The position numbers and the translations under genes were made by a program. From contig PLBP01000017.1 of NCBI GenBank assembly GCA_003135415.1, forward strand, positions 62,001 through 126,000: a stretch of 64,000 bases of DNA, given 5' to 3'. The notes beneath the pieces were generated by a model. It worked only from the letters and a program-made list of their open reading frames with translations. It ran no database searches and was not told the DNA's origin. Source of the stretch: Hyphomicrobiales bacterium (GTDB taxonomy: Bacteria > Pseudomonadota > Alphaproteobacteria > Rhizobiales > Xanthobacteraceae). This document shows, one piece after another, positions 53,120 to 62,743 of the stretch. The stretch's first letter is position 1, and each line of letters opens with the position of its first letter.

Positions 53120-55498
53120 TTATTCCCGCGCCGCGGTCCGGATCGCGCGCCAAACCCGCTCCGGCGTCGCCGGCATGTCGATGTGCTTGATGCCATAGCC
53201 GCGGTCGAGCGCGTCGACGATGGCGTTGATGATCGCGGGGCAGGAGCCGATCGCGCCGGCTTCGCCCGCGCCTTTCACACCGAGCGGATTGGTCTTGCAG
53301 GGCACGTCGCGGCTTTCGAACGTATAGGACGGCGTGTCGTCGGCGCGCGGGATGGCGTAATCCATGAAACTCGCGGTGAGCAACTGGCCGTCGGAATCGA
53401 ACACCGTGCGCTCGAGCATCGCCTGCCCGATGCCCTGCCCGATGCCGCCCTGCACCTGTCCTTCGAGCAGGAGCGGATTGAGGGTGACGCCGAAATCGTC
53501 GACCACGGTGTACCGCAGGATTTCGCTAGCGCCGGTGGCGGGATCGACCTCGACCTCGCAGACATGCGAGCCGTTCGGATAGGTGCCGACGGAGGGCGTG
53601 TGCGAGTCCTCGGCACTCAACAGCTCCGGCGCGGCGCCTGGCTTCGAAGCGAGCGCCTTGAGCGAGATCGCATGATTGGTGCCGCCGACGCGCACGGAGC
53701 CGGCGGCGAATTCGAGATCGTCGGCGGCAACTTCGAGTTCGTCCGCGGCGAGCTTCTTCAAATTGTCGGCGAGGTTCTTGGTGGCCTTGGAAACCGAAAC
53801 GCCGCCGGTCGGCATCGAGCGCGAGCCGATGGTGCCGCCGCCGGTCGCGATTTCATCGGTGTCGCCCTGATGGACATTGATCTCTTCGAGCGGGATGTCG
53901 AGTTGCTGGGCGATGATTTGCGCGTAGGTCGTCTTGTGCCCCTGCCCGTTCGATTGCGTGCCGATCCAGAGCGTCACGGTTCCGTCTGACTCCAATTTCA
54001 GGCGGGCGCGCTCGGCCGAGGCGCCGCCGCAAGCCTCAATGTAAGTGGCAAGTCCAAGGCCGCGCAGTTTGCCGCGGCCTTTCGATTCCGCCGCGCGCTT
54101 GGCGAATCCTTCCCAGTCGGCGATTTTTTGCGCGCGCTCCATATGACCGAGAAATTCGCCGGAATCGTAGGTGCGACCGGTCGCGGTCTTGTAGGGCATG
54201 TCGGCGGCCGCAATAAAATTCCGCCGCCGCACTGCGTCCTGCCCCTCGCCGCGGGCGCGCGCCACGGCGTCCACGAGCCGCTCGATCACATAGGTCGCTT
54301 CCGGCCGCCCGGCGCCGCGATAGGCATCGACCGGCGGCGTGTGGGTATAGACGCCGCGAATGCGCGCATGCATCACCGGAATGCGGTAGCAGCCCGGCAG
54401 CATGGTGGCGCCGTTCCACGGAATGAACGGCGCGAAGAAGGAGAGATAGGCACCCATATTGGCAAGCGTGTCGACGCGGAGCGCGAGAAAATTCCCTTCG
54501 GCATCGAGCGCCATTTCGGCGATCGTCACATTGTCGCGGCCTTGATAGTCGCCGAGGAAATGCTCGCTGCGGTCTGCAATCCAGGCGACCGCGCGGCCGA
54601 GCTTCTTCGCGGCAACCGCGACCAGCGCGTATTCGCGATAGGGTCCCGCCTTGGTGCCAAAACCGCCGCCGACATCGTGGGTCACGACGCGCAACTTGTC
54701 CGGCGAAATTTTCAAAACCCCCGCCATCGCGCCGCGCACGATGTGGCTTCCTTGCGTGCTCGCCGTGAGCGTCAGCCTGCCCTCACCACCGATCTCGGGT
54801 TTACCCGAGATCGGCTGATCAGACTGCGCAAGTCGGCTAGAGCCGACTTGCGTGCCCGGCTCCGCGATCGCGCCGCGGGGCTCCATGAAATTCGTCACGA
54901 TCCGCTGATTGACGATCTCGATCTTCACCATCTTCGCGGCTGCCGCGAAGGCGCGCGCGGTCGCCTCCGCATCGCCATGCTCAACGCTGAAGGTAATGTT
55001 GTTCTTGCGCCCGTCCCAAACGAGCGGCACGCCGTCGGCGATGGCGCCTTTGGTGTCGGCGATCGCGGGTAGCGGCTCCCAATCGATCTCGATCGCTTCG
55101 GCCGCGTCCTTGGCGGCGTCGAGCGTATCGGCGACGACGAAGGCGACCGCGTCGCCGCCGAAGCGCGCCTCGTCCTTGGCGAGCACCGGGAATTTCGGCA
55201 CCCATAGTTTTTCCTCGTCCTTCGGCTTGATCTGGCCGAAACATGGAAGCGGCCCGAGGTCGGCGACATCAGCGGCGGTCAGGATCAGCCGCACGCCGGG
55301 CTTTTTCTTCGCCGTTTCCAAATCGACGATGCGAAAGCGCGCATGCGCGTGCGGCGAGCGCACCACGACCGCATGCAGCGCGCCGGCGGGCACCGCATCG
55401 GCGACGTAGCGGCCGTGTCCGGTGATGAGTGCGGCGTCTTCGATCCGCCGATGCGGCTGGCCGACGCCGAATTTCATCGGCCGCATCCCAACGTTCAT
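53120..55498 (-). CDS. Molybdopterin-binding dehydrogenase large subunit (xanthine/CO-dehydrogenase family, CoxL-like)
   Basis: The 792-residue protein has an N-terminal a/b hammerhead part (about 10-120), then the Moco-binding domains with GGGFGTKAGPYREY and AYRGAGRPEA, and the catalytic Glu in KGAGEAGAIG near the C-terminus. AYRGAGR at the active loop marks the form II group, not true CO dehydrogenase (which has VAYRCSFR). It oxidises an aldehyde or heterocycle by hydroxylation with water. Residues about 217-240 are encoded by a palindromic insertion. No small [2Fe-2S] or FAD subunit gene is in the window. Confidence 0.88.
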   Translation of the reverse strand: MNVGMRPMKFGVGQPHRRIEDAALITGHGRYVADAVPAGALHAVVVRSPHAHARFRIVDLETAKKKPGVRLILTAADVADLGPLPCFGQIKPKDEEKLWVPKFPVLAKDEARFGGDAVAFVVADTLDAAKDAAEAIEIDWEPLPAIADTKGAIADGVPLVWDGRKNNITFSVEHGDAEATARAFAAAAKMVKIEIVNQRIVTNFMEPRGAIAEPGTQVGSSRLAQSDQPISGKPEIGGEGRLTLTASTQGSHIVRGAMAGVLKISPDKLRVVTHDVGGGFGTKAGPYREYALVAVAAKKLGRAVAWIADRSEHFLGDYQGRDNVTIAEMALDAEGNFLALRVDTLANMGAYLSFFAPFIPWNGATMLPGCYRIPVMHARIRGVYTHTPPVDAYRGAGRPEATYVIERLVDAVARARGEGQDAVRRRNFIAAADMPYKTATGRTYDSGEFLGHMERAQKIADWEGFAKRAAESKGRGKLRGLGLATYIEACGGASAERARLKLESDGTVTLWIGTQSNGQGHKTTYAQIIAQQLDIPLEEINVHQGDTDEIATGGGTIGSRSMPTGGVSVSKATKNLADNLKKLAADELEVAADDLEFAAGSVRVGGTNHAISLKALASKPGAAPELLSAEDSHTPSVGTYPNGSHVCEVEVDPATGASEILRYTVVDDFGVTLNPLLLEGQVQGGIGQGIGQAMLERTVFDSDGQLLTASFMDYAIPRADDTPSYTFESRDVPCKTNPLGVKGAGEAGAIGSCPAIINAIVDALDRGYGIKHIDMPATPERVWRAIRTAARE
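54789..54852. repeat. In-frame palindromic element inside the molybdopterin dehydrogenase gene
   Basis: Two perfect hairpins lie in series: CCGATCTCGGG-ttta-CCCGAGATCGG (54789-54814) and CGCAAGTCGGCT-ag-AGCCGACTTGCG (54827-54852). On the coding strand they read TQVGSSRLAQSDQPISGKPE, between EPRGAIAEP and RLTLTAST, where relatives have a short loop. The frame is kept on both sides. Confidence 0.7.
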
Positions 55499-55502
55499 GA
55501 TT

Positions 55503-58500
55503 TCACTCCGCCGGCGTCTGCGACAGCCGCTTCGGCCCTTGGCTCGCCCAGAACCGCTCGGCGTGATCGGCGAGCCAGCGGCAGATGATGTAGAAGGCGG
55601 GCACGAATATGAGTCCGAACAGGGTGACGCCGATCATGCCAAAAAAGACGGCGGTGCCGAGCGTCTGGCGCAATTCGGCGCCGGCGCCGATCGCCCACAC
55701 CAGCGGCGTCACGCCGAGAATGAAGGCAAGCGAAGTCATCAGGATCGGCCGCAGCCTGCGATGCGCGGCTTCGCTCGCGGCCTCTAACCGCTTCATGCCT
55801 TGATCCTCGAGTTGCTTCGCAAACTCGACGATCAGAATCGCGTTCTTCGCGGCTAACCCGATCAGCACGATGAAGCCGACCTGAGTGAGAATATTGTTGT
55901 CCTGCCCGCGCAGCACGACGCCGGTGATCGCCGCGACCAGGCACATCGGCACGATCAGGATGACGGCGAGCGGCAGCGTCAGGCTCTCGTATTGCGCGGC
56001 GAGCACGAGGAACACGAACACCACCGCGAGCGAGAAGGCGAATAGCGCGGTGTTGCCCGCGCGGATCTGCTGCAGCGCGAGCGTTGTCCACTCGAAGGTA
56101 AAGCCTTCCGGCAGCGTCTCGCGCGCGAGTTTCTCCATGATCTCGATCGCCTGGCCCTGCGAGTAGCCGGGCGCGGCGTTGCCGTCGAGTTCGGCCGCTG
56201 GATAAAGATTGTAGCGCGGCACGCGGTAAGGGCCGGCAATATCGCTCACCGTCGAGAACGAGCCGAGCGGTACGGTATCGCCGCGTATGTTGCGCACGCG
56301 CAGCTTGAGCAAATCCTCGTAGCTTTTGCGGTAGGGAGCGTCGGCCTGCACCATGACGCGGAAGGTTTTACCGAGCAGATTGAAATCGTTGACGTAGGCC
56401 GAGCCGATATAGACCTGCAACGCGGCGAATACGTCGGGAACGTTGATCCCGAGCATCTGCGCCTTGGTGCGGTCGATATCGAGATAGAGTTGCGGCGTCG
56501 ACGCCTCGAATATCGAGAACACTTGCGACAGGCCGGGCGTCTGGGCCGCGCGGCCCATCATGGCGTAGGTCGCGCCCAAAAGCGCCTGTGGTCCGGCGTC
56601 CCTACGATCCTCGAGCATCATGCGAAAGCCGCCGGCGTTGCCGATCCCACGCACCGGCGGCGGAGCGACCACGAAGATCAAGCCTTCCTGAATCGCCGAC
56701 AGCCGGCGCAACGCTTCCATTTGAATGACGCGCGACGCCTGCTTCGGGTCTTTTCCGCGCTCATCGAAGGGCTTCAGCACCGTGAAGATCGCGCCGGAAT
56801 TCGGCGCGTTGGTGAAGGTGGCGCCCGAAAAGCCCACGACGCTGACGGCATGCGCGACGCCGGGTATCGTCAGCACGCTCTCGACCGCGCGTTTCATCAC
56901 GGCGTCGGTGCGCGAGATCGACGAGCCCGGCGGCAGCTGCACGATCCCGATCAGGTAGCCTTGATCGACCTGCGGAATGAAGCCGACCGGCGTGCGGCGA
57001 AACTCGATCAGGCCCAGCGTAATAATGGCCGCGTAGACGGCGAGCATGATGAAGGCGCGGCGCACGATCTTCGCCGCGACCCCGCTGTAAAAATGCGACA
57101 GCTTCTCGAAATAAGTGTTGAAGTAGCCGAAGAATATGCGGATCGGCCGCTCCCACGGCTTGGGCGGCGCTTCCTTTTCCGTGCGCGGCTTCAAGATCAG
57201 CGAGCACATAGCGGGTGACAACGTCAGCGACACGATCAGCGAAATGACGGTAGCGCCGGCGATGGTGAGCGCGAACTGCCGGTAGAATTGGCCGGAAATT
57301 CCGGTGATAAAGGCGGAGGGCACGAACACCGCGCACAGCACGAGCGCGATCGCGATCAGCGCGCCGCCGACTTCGTCCATGCTCTTCACCGCGGCATCGT
57401 GCGGCGACAGGCCCTGTTCGATGTTGCGCTCGACGTTTTCGACGACGACGATCGCATCGTCGACCACGATGCCGATCGCGAGCACAAGGCCGAACAAAGT
57501 GAGGTTGTTCAGCGAGAAGCCGAAGATCGCCATGAAGAAGAAGGTGCCGACGAGCGAAACCGGAATGGCGACGAGCGGAATGACGGCGGCCCGCCACGTT
57601 TGCAGGAACACGATCACCACGATCACGACGAGAATGATAGCCTCGCCGATCGTTTCCTGGACCGCTTTTACCGATTCCTGAATGAACTGCGTGGGGTTGT
57701 AGAAGATGTCGTATCTCAAATCCGACGGGAATCGTCTCGAAAGCTGTTCCATCGTGGTGGAAATGGCTTTGGCGGAATCGAGCGCGTTAGTGCCGGGCTG
57801 CTGGAAAACCGCGATGCCGACGGAAGGATCCCGATCGATGTAGAGATTGGACGAGTAGTCGAGCCCCGAGAGTTCGACCCGCGCCACGTCGCGGAGCCGC
57901 ACCACCGCGGACGCTGTCTGCTTGATGACGATATTGCCGAACTCGCTCGGATCCGTGAGCCGGCCCTGCGTTTGCACCGCGATCTGAAAGGCGCGTGGAT
58001 CGTCAACCGGGGGCGCGTTCAACACCCCCGAGGCGACCTGCACGTTCTGCCCCTGTAGGGCCGCGACCACATCGCTCGCGGTCAAATTGAGCGTTTGCAG
58101 CCGCGGCGGATCGAGCCAGACGCGCATCGAATAGTCGCGGCTGCCGAACACGATGATGGAGCCGACGCCATAGAGGCGCGCGAGCGCGTCCTTGATCTCG
58201 AGCGTGGCGTAGTTCGAAATGTAGAGGGCGTCACGGGTCTTGTTCGGCGAAATGAGGCTCACCACCATCATCAGATCGGGCGAGCTCTTGGCGACGGTGA
58301 CGCCGATATTGCGCACGTCCGCCGGCAGGCGCGGCTGCGCCACCGCCACGCGGTTTTGCACCTGCACCTGCGCGATATCGAGATTGGTGCCGAGATCGAA
58401 CGTCACCGCGATGGTGAAGCGTCCGTCGGCGGTCGAGTTCGAGCTCATGTAGAGCATGTTCTCGACGCCGTTGACCTGATCCTCGATCGGCGAGACCACC

Positions 58501-58685
58501 GTGGCAGCGACGATCTCGGCGCTGGCGCCGGGATATTGGCCGGTGACATTGACCACCGGCGGCGCAATCTCGGGATATTGCGCGACCGGCAGCCGCGAGA
58601 AGCTCACGGCGCCGACGATGACGAAGACGATCGAGAGCACGGCGGCGAAGATCGGCCGGTCGATAAAGAAATGCGAGATGCGCAT
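55503..58685 (-). CDS. RND efflux pump, inner-membrane subunit (HAE1/AcrB-type)
   Basis: The 1060-residue protein has twelve helices and two large periplasmic loops, starting MRISHFFIDRPIFAAVLSIV. The proton-relay Asp pair is in GIVVDDAIVVVENVER, and GFRMMLEDR lies in the pore domain. It pumps hydrophobic compounds out with an outer-membrane channel not encoded here. The adaptor gene is 9 bases upstream; the molybdopterin gene follows 4 bases after its stop, so all may be one transcript. No TetR or other regulator is adjacent. Confidence 0.93.
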   Translation of the reverse strand: MRISHFFIDRPIFAAVLSIVFVIVGAVSFSRLPVAQYPEIAPPVVNVTGQYPGASAEIVAATVVSPIEDQVNGVENMLYMSSNSTADGRFTIAVTFDLGTNLDIAQVQVQNRVAVAQPRLPADVRNIGVTVAKSSPDLMMVVSLISPNKTRDALYISNYATLEIKDALARLYGVGSIIVFGSRDYSMRVWLDPPRLQTLNLTASDVVAALQGQNVQVASGVLNAPPVDDPRAFQIAVQTQGRLTDPSEFGNIVIKQTASAVVRLRDVARVELSGLDYSSNLYIDRDPSVGIAVFQQPGTNALDSAKAISTTMEQLSRRFPSDLRYDIFYNPTQFIQESVKAVQETIGEAIILVVIVVIVFLQTWRAAVIPLVAIPVSLVGTFFFMAIFGFSLNNLTLFGLVLAIGIVVDDAIVVVENVERNIEQGLSPHDAAVKSMDEVGGALIAIALVLCAVFVPSAFITGISGQFYRQFALTIAGATVISLIVSLTLSPAMCSLILKPRTEKEAPPKPWERPIRIFFGYFNTYFEKLSHFYSGVAAKIVRRAFIMLAVYAAIITLGLIEFRRTPVGFIPQVDQGYLIGIVQLPPGSSISRTDAVMKRAVESVLTIPGVAHAVSVVGFSGATFTNAPNSGAIFTVLKPFDERGKDPKQASRVIQMEALRRLSAIQEGLIFVVAPPPVRGIGNAGGFRMMLEDRRDAGPQALLGATYAMMGRAAQTPGLSQVFSIFEASTPQLYLDIDRTKAQMLGINVPDVFAALQVYIGSAYVNDFNLLGKTFRVMVQADAPYRKSYEDLLKLRVRNIRGDTVPLGSFSTVSDIAGPYRVPRYNLYPAAELDGNAAPGYSQGQAIEIMEKLARETLPEGFTFEWTTLALQQIRAGNTALFAFSLAVVFVFLVLAAQYESLTLPLAVILIVPMCLVAAITGVVLRGQDNNILTQVGFIVLIGLAAKNAILIVEFAKQLEDQGMKRLEAASEAAHRRLRPILMTSLAFILGVTPLVWAIGAGAELRQTLGTAVFFGMIGVTLFGLIFVPAFYIICRWLADHAERFWASQGPKRLSQTPAE

Positions 58686-58694
58686 CAGTTCACC

Positions 58695-59888
58695 TTACTT
58701 CGGCGCCGGCGCGCCGCCCGGAGCGCCGGGCTGCTGCCCGCCGGGAGGTGCCGCGCCCTCTTCGATCGGCGTCACCTTCACGCCGTTTCGCGCGCGCATC
58801 AGCCCGTTCACGATCACGCGGTCGTCGGGCTCCAAGCCCGATTTCACCACGCGCAAATTGCCCTGCAGCGTGCCGAGCACGAGGTACTTCTGCTTCACCG
58901 TGTTTTCGCCGTCGACGATGAAGACGAATTTGCGGACCTGCTCGCTGCCGATCGCGGCGTCGGGCACCAGAAGCGTCTCGTATTTGGCCGAGCCCGGCAC
59001 GCGCACGCGCGCGAACATGCCGGGAGTAAAGAAGCCGTCCGGATTCGGAAGCACGGCGCGGCCGCGAATCGTGCCGGACGATTGATCGATCACGTTGTCG
59101 ACGAAATCGATCTTGCCCTTGTGCACGAAATCCTGCTCATCGAGGAGCTTCAGCTCCACCGGGGTCGAGGTGTAGCGCGATTCCGGATCGTTGCCGTTCT
59201 TGGCGATCCGCTCGTAGCGGATGAAGGCGCCTTCGTCGGCGGTGAACTCGAACCGCATGGGGTCGATCGAAACGATGGTGGCGAGCAACGTCGTGGTGCC
59301 CGTCGTACCGCCGGTCACGAGATTGCCCGGCGCCACGCGCCGGTCGCCGATGCGGCCGGTCACCGGCGCGCGCAGCTCAGTGAACTGCAGGTCGAGTTCG
59401 GCTTGGCGCACCGCCGCTTCGTTGGAGGCGACCGAGGCTTCGGCGTTGCGCTTGGCCTGCGTGCGCTGCTCGAAGACCTGCTCAGAAATCGTCTTGTCGG
59501 TGACGAGCTTCTGCGCGCGAACAAGATCGGATTCGGTAAAGGCGAGATTGGCGCGCGCCTGCGCCAGCGCGCCCTTGGCCTGATCGAGCGTGTTCTGGAA
59601 CGGCCGCTTGTCGATGGAGAAGAGCAGATCGCCGGCCTGCACGATCTGGCCGTCCTTGAAGTGGATTTGTTCGAGATAGCCCGAGACGTGTGCGCGCAGC
59701 TCGACCATATCGACCGCGATGAAGCGGCCGACATATTCGTCCATGTCGACGATCTCGCGCTTTACGGGTTTGGCGACCGTGACCGGCGGCCCGGGCGGAG
59801 CCTGTGGACCGCTGTCGCCGCAACTTGCGAGCGCGAAGAAGAGAGCAATGACCGCGGCGATGCGCGCCGTGAACGCAATATGAATCAT
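58695..59888 (-). CDS. RND efflux pump periplasmic adaptor, lipoprotein (MexA/AcrA type)
   Basis: The 397-residue protein has a lipoprotein signal with lipobox ASC (Cys23), then barrel-sandwich, alpha-helical hairpin (about 95-165) and beta-barrel domains, with RAPVTGRIGDRRVAPGNLVT typical of lipoyl-like strands. The Pro-Gly-rich end is disordered. It joins the RND pump to the outer-membrane channel. It is the first gene of the pump operon. Confidence 0.92.
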   Translation of the reverse strand: MIHIAFTARIAAVIALFFALASCGDSGPQAPPGPPVTVAKPVKREIVDMDEYVGRFIAVDMVELRAHVSGYLEQIHFKDGQIVQAGDLLFSIDKRPFQNTLDQAKGALAQARANLAFTESDLVRAQKLVTDKTISEQVFEQRTQAKRNAEASVASNEAAVRQAELDLQFTELRAPVTGRIGDRRVAPGNLVTGGTTGTTTLLATIVSIDPMRFEFTADEGAFIRYERIAKNGNDPESRYTSTPVELKLLDEQDFVHKGKIDFVDNVIDQSSGTIRGRAVLPNPDGFFTPGMFARVRVPGSAKYETLLVPDAAIGSEQVRKFVFIVDGENTVKQKYLVLGTLQGNLRVVKSGLEPDDRVIVNGLMRARNGVKVTPIEEGAAPPGGQQPGAPGGAPAPK

Positions 59889-59957
59889 GGCAAACCTAAC
59901 GGGGGTGAGGTCTTAGCCCATATCTCGCATGTGCGAAACCCGGCGCAAGGAGGCTTT

Positions 59958-61532
59958 TCAAATTTCGTAAGGCGCGGCGGCATTGGCGCTGCCCGTACGT
60001 GACGCAGCGTCACGCAGCAGATTCTTCAGCCAATCGCGGCCCAGCAGCATGAGAATGAGCGCAACATACGCAATCGTGCCGCCGATGAGTAAAATCAGAA
60101 GCAATGTTTCCTCGCGAAAACGTGAAATACCAGAAAGCAGCGGGGCGAAGGATCGCTGACCTGCGTAAAACGCAAGGCTCAACAGGAGCCCGATGGCGAG
60201 GAGACGGGCCGCACGATCGAACGGCGCGTCGGGCCGCTCGAACCCTTTGCTGCGGGCGAACCAGACGAGCAGCGCCCAATTGAGCCAGGCGCCCACCGAA
60301 GTCGCGAGTGCCAAGCCCACCTGCGCGAGCGGGCCCATCAGCGCAACCTTCAAGAGAATGTTCACCAGCGCCGCCGCCAGCGCCGCCTTCAACGGCGTCG
60401 TGGTATCGCCGCGCGCGAGGAAGGGCGCGGTGAAACTCCGCATCCACATGAAGGGAATGAGCCCGACCGCATAGGCGGAGAGCGTCGCCGCCGCCGCCGC
60501 GGCGTCGGCATTGGTGAAGGCGCCGCGCGCGAACAGCGCCCGCATGACGAGATCGGGAATGGCGATCGCCGCCGCGACGAAGGGGACCGCGATCAGAAGC
60601 GTGAGCTCGATCGCGCGGCCCTGCGCTGCGGCCGCGCCCGCCTCGTCGCCCGCGGCGAGCCGGCGCGACATTTCGGGCAAGAGCACGATGCCGATCGCAA
60701 TTCCGACGACGCCGATCGGCAGTTGATTGATGCGATCGGCGTAATAGAGCGCCGACAAGGCGCCGGCCGGCAGAAACGTCGCAATCAATGTGTCGGCGAA
60801 GAGCGCGAGCTGCACGCCGCCTGCGCCGACGATGGCGGGTCCCAGCGCCTTGAGGAATTGTATCGTCGGCGCATCGAGCACGGGCCAGCGAAGCCTGAAG
60901 CCGAAGCCGTTTCTCGCGGCGTCGCCACCGACGAGGAGCGCCTGCAACACGCCCGCCACCAGCACGCCCCAGGCGGCGGCATGGCCCGCGGTCGGAAAGG
61001 CGGCCGCGAGCAATAGCGCGCTCACCATCGAAATGTTGAGAAGCACCGGCGCGCCGGCGGCGGCCGCGAAGCGATGATTGGCGTTGAGTGTGCCCGCGAT
61101 CAGCGTCTCGATCGACATCAGCGCCAGATACGGAAACGTGATACGCGTGAGCGCGACCGCAAGCTCAAAGCGCGCGGGATCGGCGGCAAGTCCCGGCGCG
61201 AGTACGCGGACGACCGTCGGCGTAAAGACGAGCGCGAGCACGATCAGCGCGCCGAGAACGAGCATGAGCCCGGTGCCGATACCGTCGCCGAAGCGCCGCG
61301 CCTCTTCCTGCCCGTCCTGCTGCAATCGCCGCGCATAGGCCGGCACGAAGGCGGCGGCGAAGGCGCCTTCGGCGAAGATGGCGCGGAAATGGTTCGGCAG
61401 GCGGAAGGCGACGAAGAAGGCGTCGGCCACGGGGCCGGCGCCGAGCACCGCCGCCATGACGATGTCGCGCACGAAGCCGGTGACGCGCGACACCAGCGTC
61501 CAGCCGCCAACGGTGAAAATGTTGCGGATCAT
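59958..61532 (-). CDS. murJ: Lipid II flippase MurJ
   Basis: The 524-residue protein has 14 predicted helices of the MVF/MurJ fold: SRVTGFVRDIVMAAVLGAGP, then RLPNHFRAIFAEGAFAAAFV, both family hallmarks with the Arg residues needed for lipid II flipping. It moves lipid-linked peptidoglycan precursor across the inner membrane and is essential. The gap to the next gene is 25 bases. Its stop lies 69 bases past the pump-adaptor start. Confidence 0.94.
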   Translation of the reverse strand: MIRNIFTVGGWTLVSRVTGFVRDIVMAAVLGAGPVADAFFVAFRLPNHFRAIFAEGAFAAAFVPAYARRLQQDGQEEARRFGDGIGTGLMLVLGALIVLALVFTPTVVRVLAPGLAADPARFELAVALTRITFPYLALMSIETLIAGTLNANHRFAAAAGAPVLLNISMVSALLLAAAFPTAGHAAAWGVLVAGVLQALLVGGDAARNGFGFRLRWPVLDAPTIQFLKALGPAIVGAGGVQLALFADTLIATFLPAGALSALYYADRINQLPIGVVGIAIGIVLLPEMSRRLAAGDEAGAAAAQGRAIELTLLIAVPFVAAAIAIPDLVMRALFARGAFTNADAAAAAATLSAYAVGLIPFMWMRSFTAPFLARGDTTTPLKAALAAALVNILLKVALMGPLAQVGLALATSVGAWLNWALLVWFARSKGFERPDAPFDRAARLLAIGLLLSLAFYAGQRSFAPLLSGISRFREETLLLILLIGGTIAYVALILMLLGRDWLKNLLRDAASRTGSANAAAPYEI

Positions 61533-61557
61533 GCGGCCGCTCCGCGGCGGCTGAAAC

Positions 61558-62712
61558 TTAGCGCGAAAGCGCGCGCTTCACCGCCTCGACAATGCGGTCC
61601 TGCGTCGGCTCGTCGAGATAGGCGTGCATCGGCAGGCTGATTACTTCGTGCGAAAGCCGCTCGGTCACCGGCAGGCCGCCGTCGGCCACCGGATAGCGCT
61701 TGTAGGCTTCGTGCAGATGCGGAGGCTTGGCGTAATAGATCGCGGTCGGAATCCCTTCGGCCTTCAGCGCCGCGGCGACGCCGTCGCGCGCGCCCTTCGG
61801 GAGGCGAATCGTATATTGCGCCCATACCGAAGTGTAGCCGTCCGGCACGCGCGGGACGATGGCGACATTGCCGAGTTTTTCGTGGTAGCGGCGCGCGATG
61901 CGGTCCCGCGCCTCGATCTCGTTTTGGAAGATTTTCAGCTTCTCGAGCAGGATCGCCGCCTGGATCGTGTCGAGCCGGCCAGTGATGCCAAGGTGCGAAA
62001 ATTCCGATTCCCCCGGCATTTGGCCGTGCACGCGAAGCCCCTTGATCGTCTCCGCGAGTTCGCCGTCGTCGGTAAAGATCGCCCCGCCATCGCCGTAGCA
62101 GCCGAGTGGCTTCGCCGGAAAAAAACTGGTCGCGGTGGCGTGGCCGAACGTGCCGAGCTTCCTGCCTTTATAGCTTGCACCAAAGCCCTGCGCGGCGTCG
62201 TCGAGCACGAACAGCCCTTCCGCTTCCGCCACCTCGGCGATCGAATCGTGATCGGCCGGGAGACCGAAGAGATCGACCGGGATGACGGCTTTGGGTTTCA
62301 AGCCCTGCTTTTTCGCAGTCAGAACCGCGCGCTCGAGGCTCGCGATGTCGATGTTGAACGTATCTTCTTCCACGTCGACGAACACGGGTGTCGCGCCGAG
62401 CAAGGCCGGCGGCTCGATGGTCGCGGCGAAGGTGAAGGACGGACAGAAAACCGCGTCGCCGGGGCCGACGCCCTTGGCGAGCAAGATAAGCGTCAGCGCA
62501 TCGGTGCCGCTCGCGCAGGATATCGCGTGGCGCGCGCCCGAGAACGCCGCGAGCGCGGCTTCCAGCTCCCGCACTTCCGGGCCGAGGATGAACTGACAGT
62601 GGTTGAGAACGCGGCCGACCGCCTCGTCGATGGTCTTCCCCAGCCGGCGGCGCTGCGCCGCGACGTCGATGAAAGGAATCGGTTGGGTATCGACCCGGAC
62701 GTGCTCATTCAT
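61558..62712 (-). CDS. DegT/DnrJ/EryC1/StrS aminotransferase (WlbC/WbpE-like)
   Basis: The 384-residue PLP enzyme has the family segments ASGTDALTLIL, DDAAQGFGASYKGR and the internal-aldimine Lys in SFFPAKPLGCYGDGG, and LGITGRLDTIQAAIL with the second-subunit contacts. It transaminates a keto sugar nucleotide. Together with the adjacent Gfo/Idh/MocA gene it matches the WlbA/WlbC (WbpB/WbpE) pair for UDP-diacetamido-hexuronic acid. The start at 62712 is used; the longer frame enters the next gene. The gap to the next gene is 31 bases. Confidence 0.88.
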   Translation of the reverse strand: MNEHVRVDTQPIPFIDVAAQRRRLGKTIDEAVGRVLNHCQFILGPEVRELEAALAAFSGARHAISCASGTDALTLILLAKGVGPGDAVFCPSFTFAATIEPPALLGATPVFVDVEEDTFNIDIASLERAVLTAKKQGLKPKAVIPVDLFGLPADHDSIAEVAEAEGLFVLDDAAQGFGASYKGRKLGTFGHATATSFFPAKPLGCYGDGGAIFTDDGELAETIKGLRVHGQMPGESEFSHLGITGRLDTIQAAILLEKLKIFQNEIEARDRIARRYHEKLGNVAIVPRVPDGYTSVWAQYTIRLPKGARDGVAAALKAEGIPTAIYYAKPPHLHEAYKRYPVADGGLPVTERLSHEVISLPMHAYLDEPTQDRIVEAVKRALSR

Positions 62713-62743
62713 TTTTTGACTCGAGGAGATGTCTTGCAAGAAA

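Noticed and set aside
53120-55498. True aerobic CO dehydrogenase (CoxL form I)
   Set aside because: The active-site loop reads AYRGAGR and not the form I AYRCSFR, and coxS and coxM are absent.
58095-60002. 635-codon plus-strand frame across the RND pump and adaptor genes
   Set aside because: It lies antisense to two firmly assigned genes, and its Arg/His/Asp-rich composition is typical of shadow frames in GC-rich DNA.
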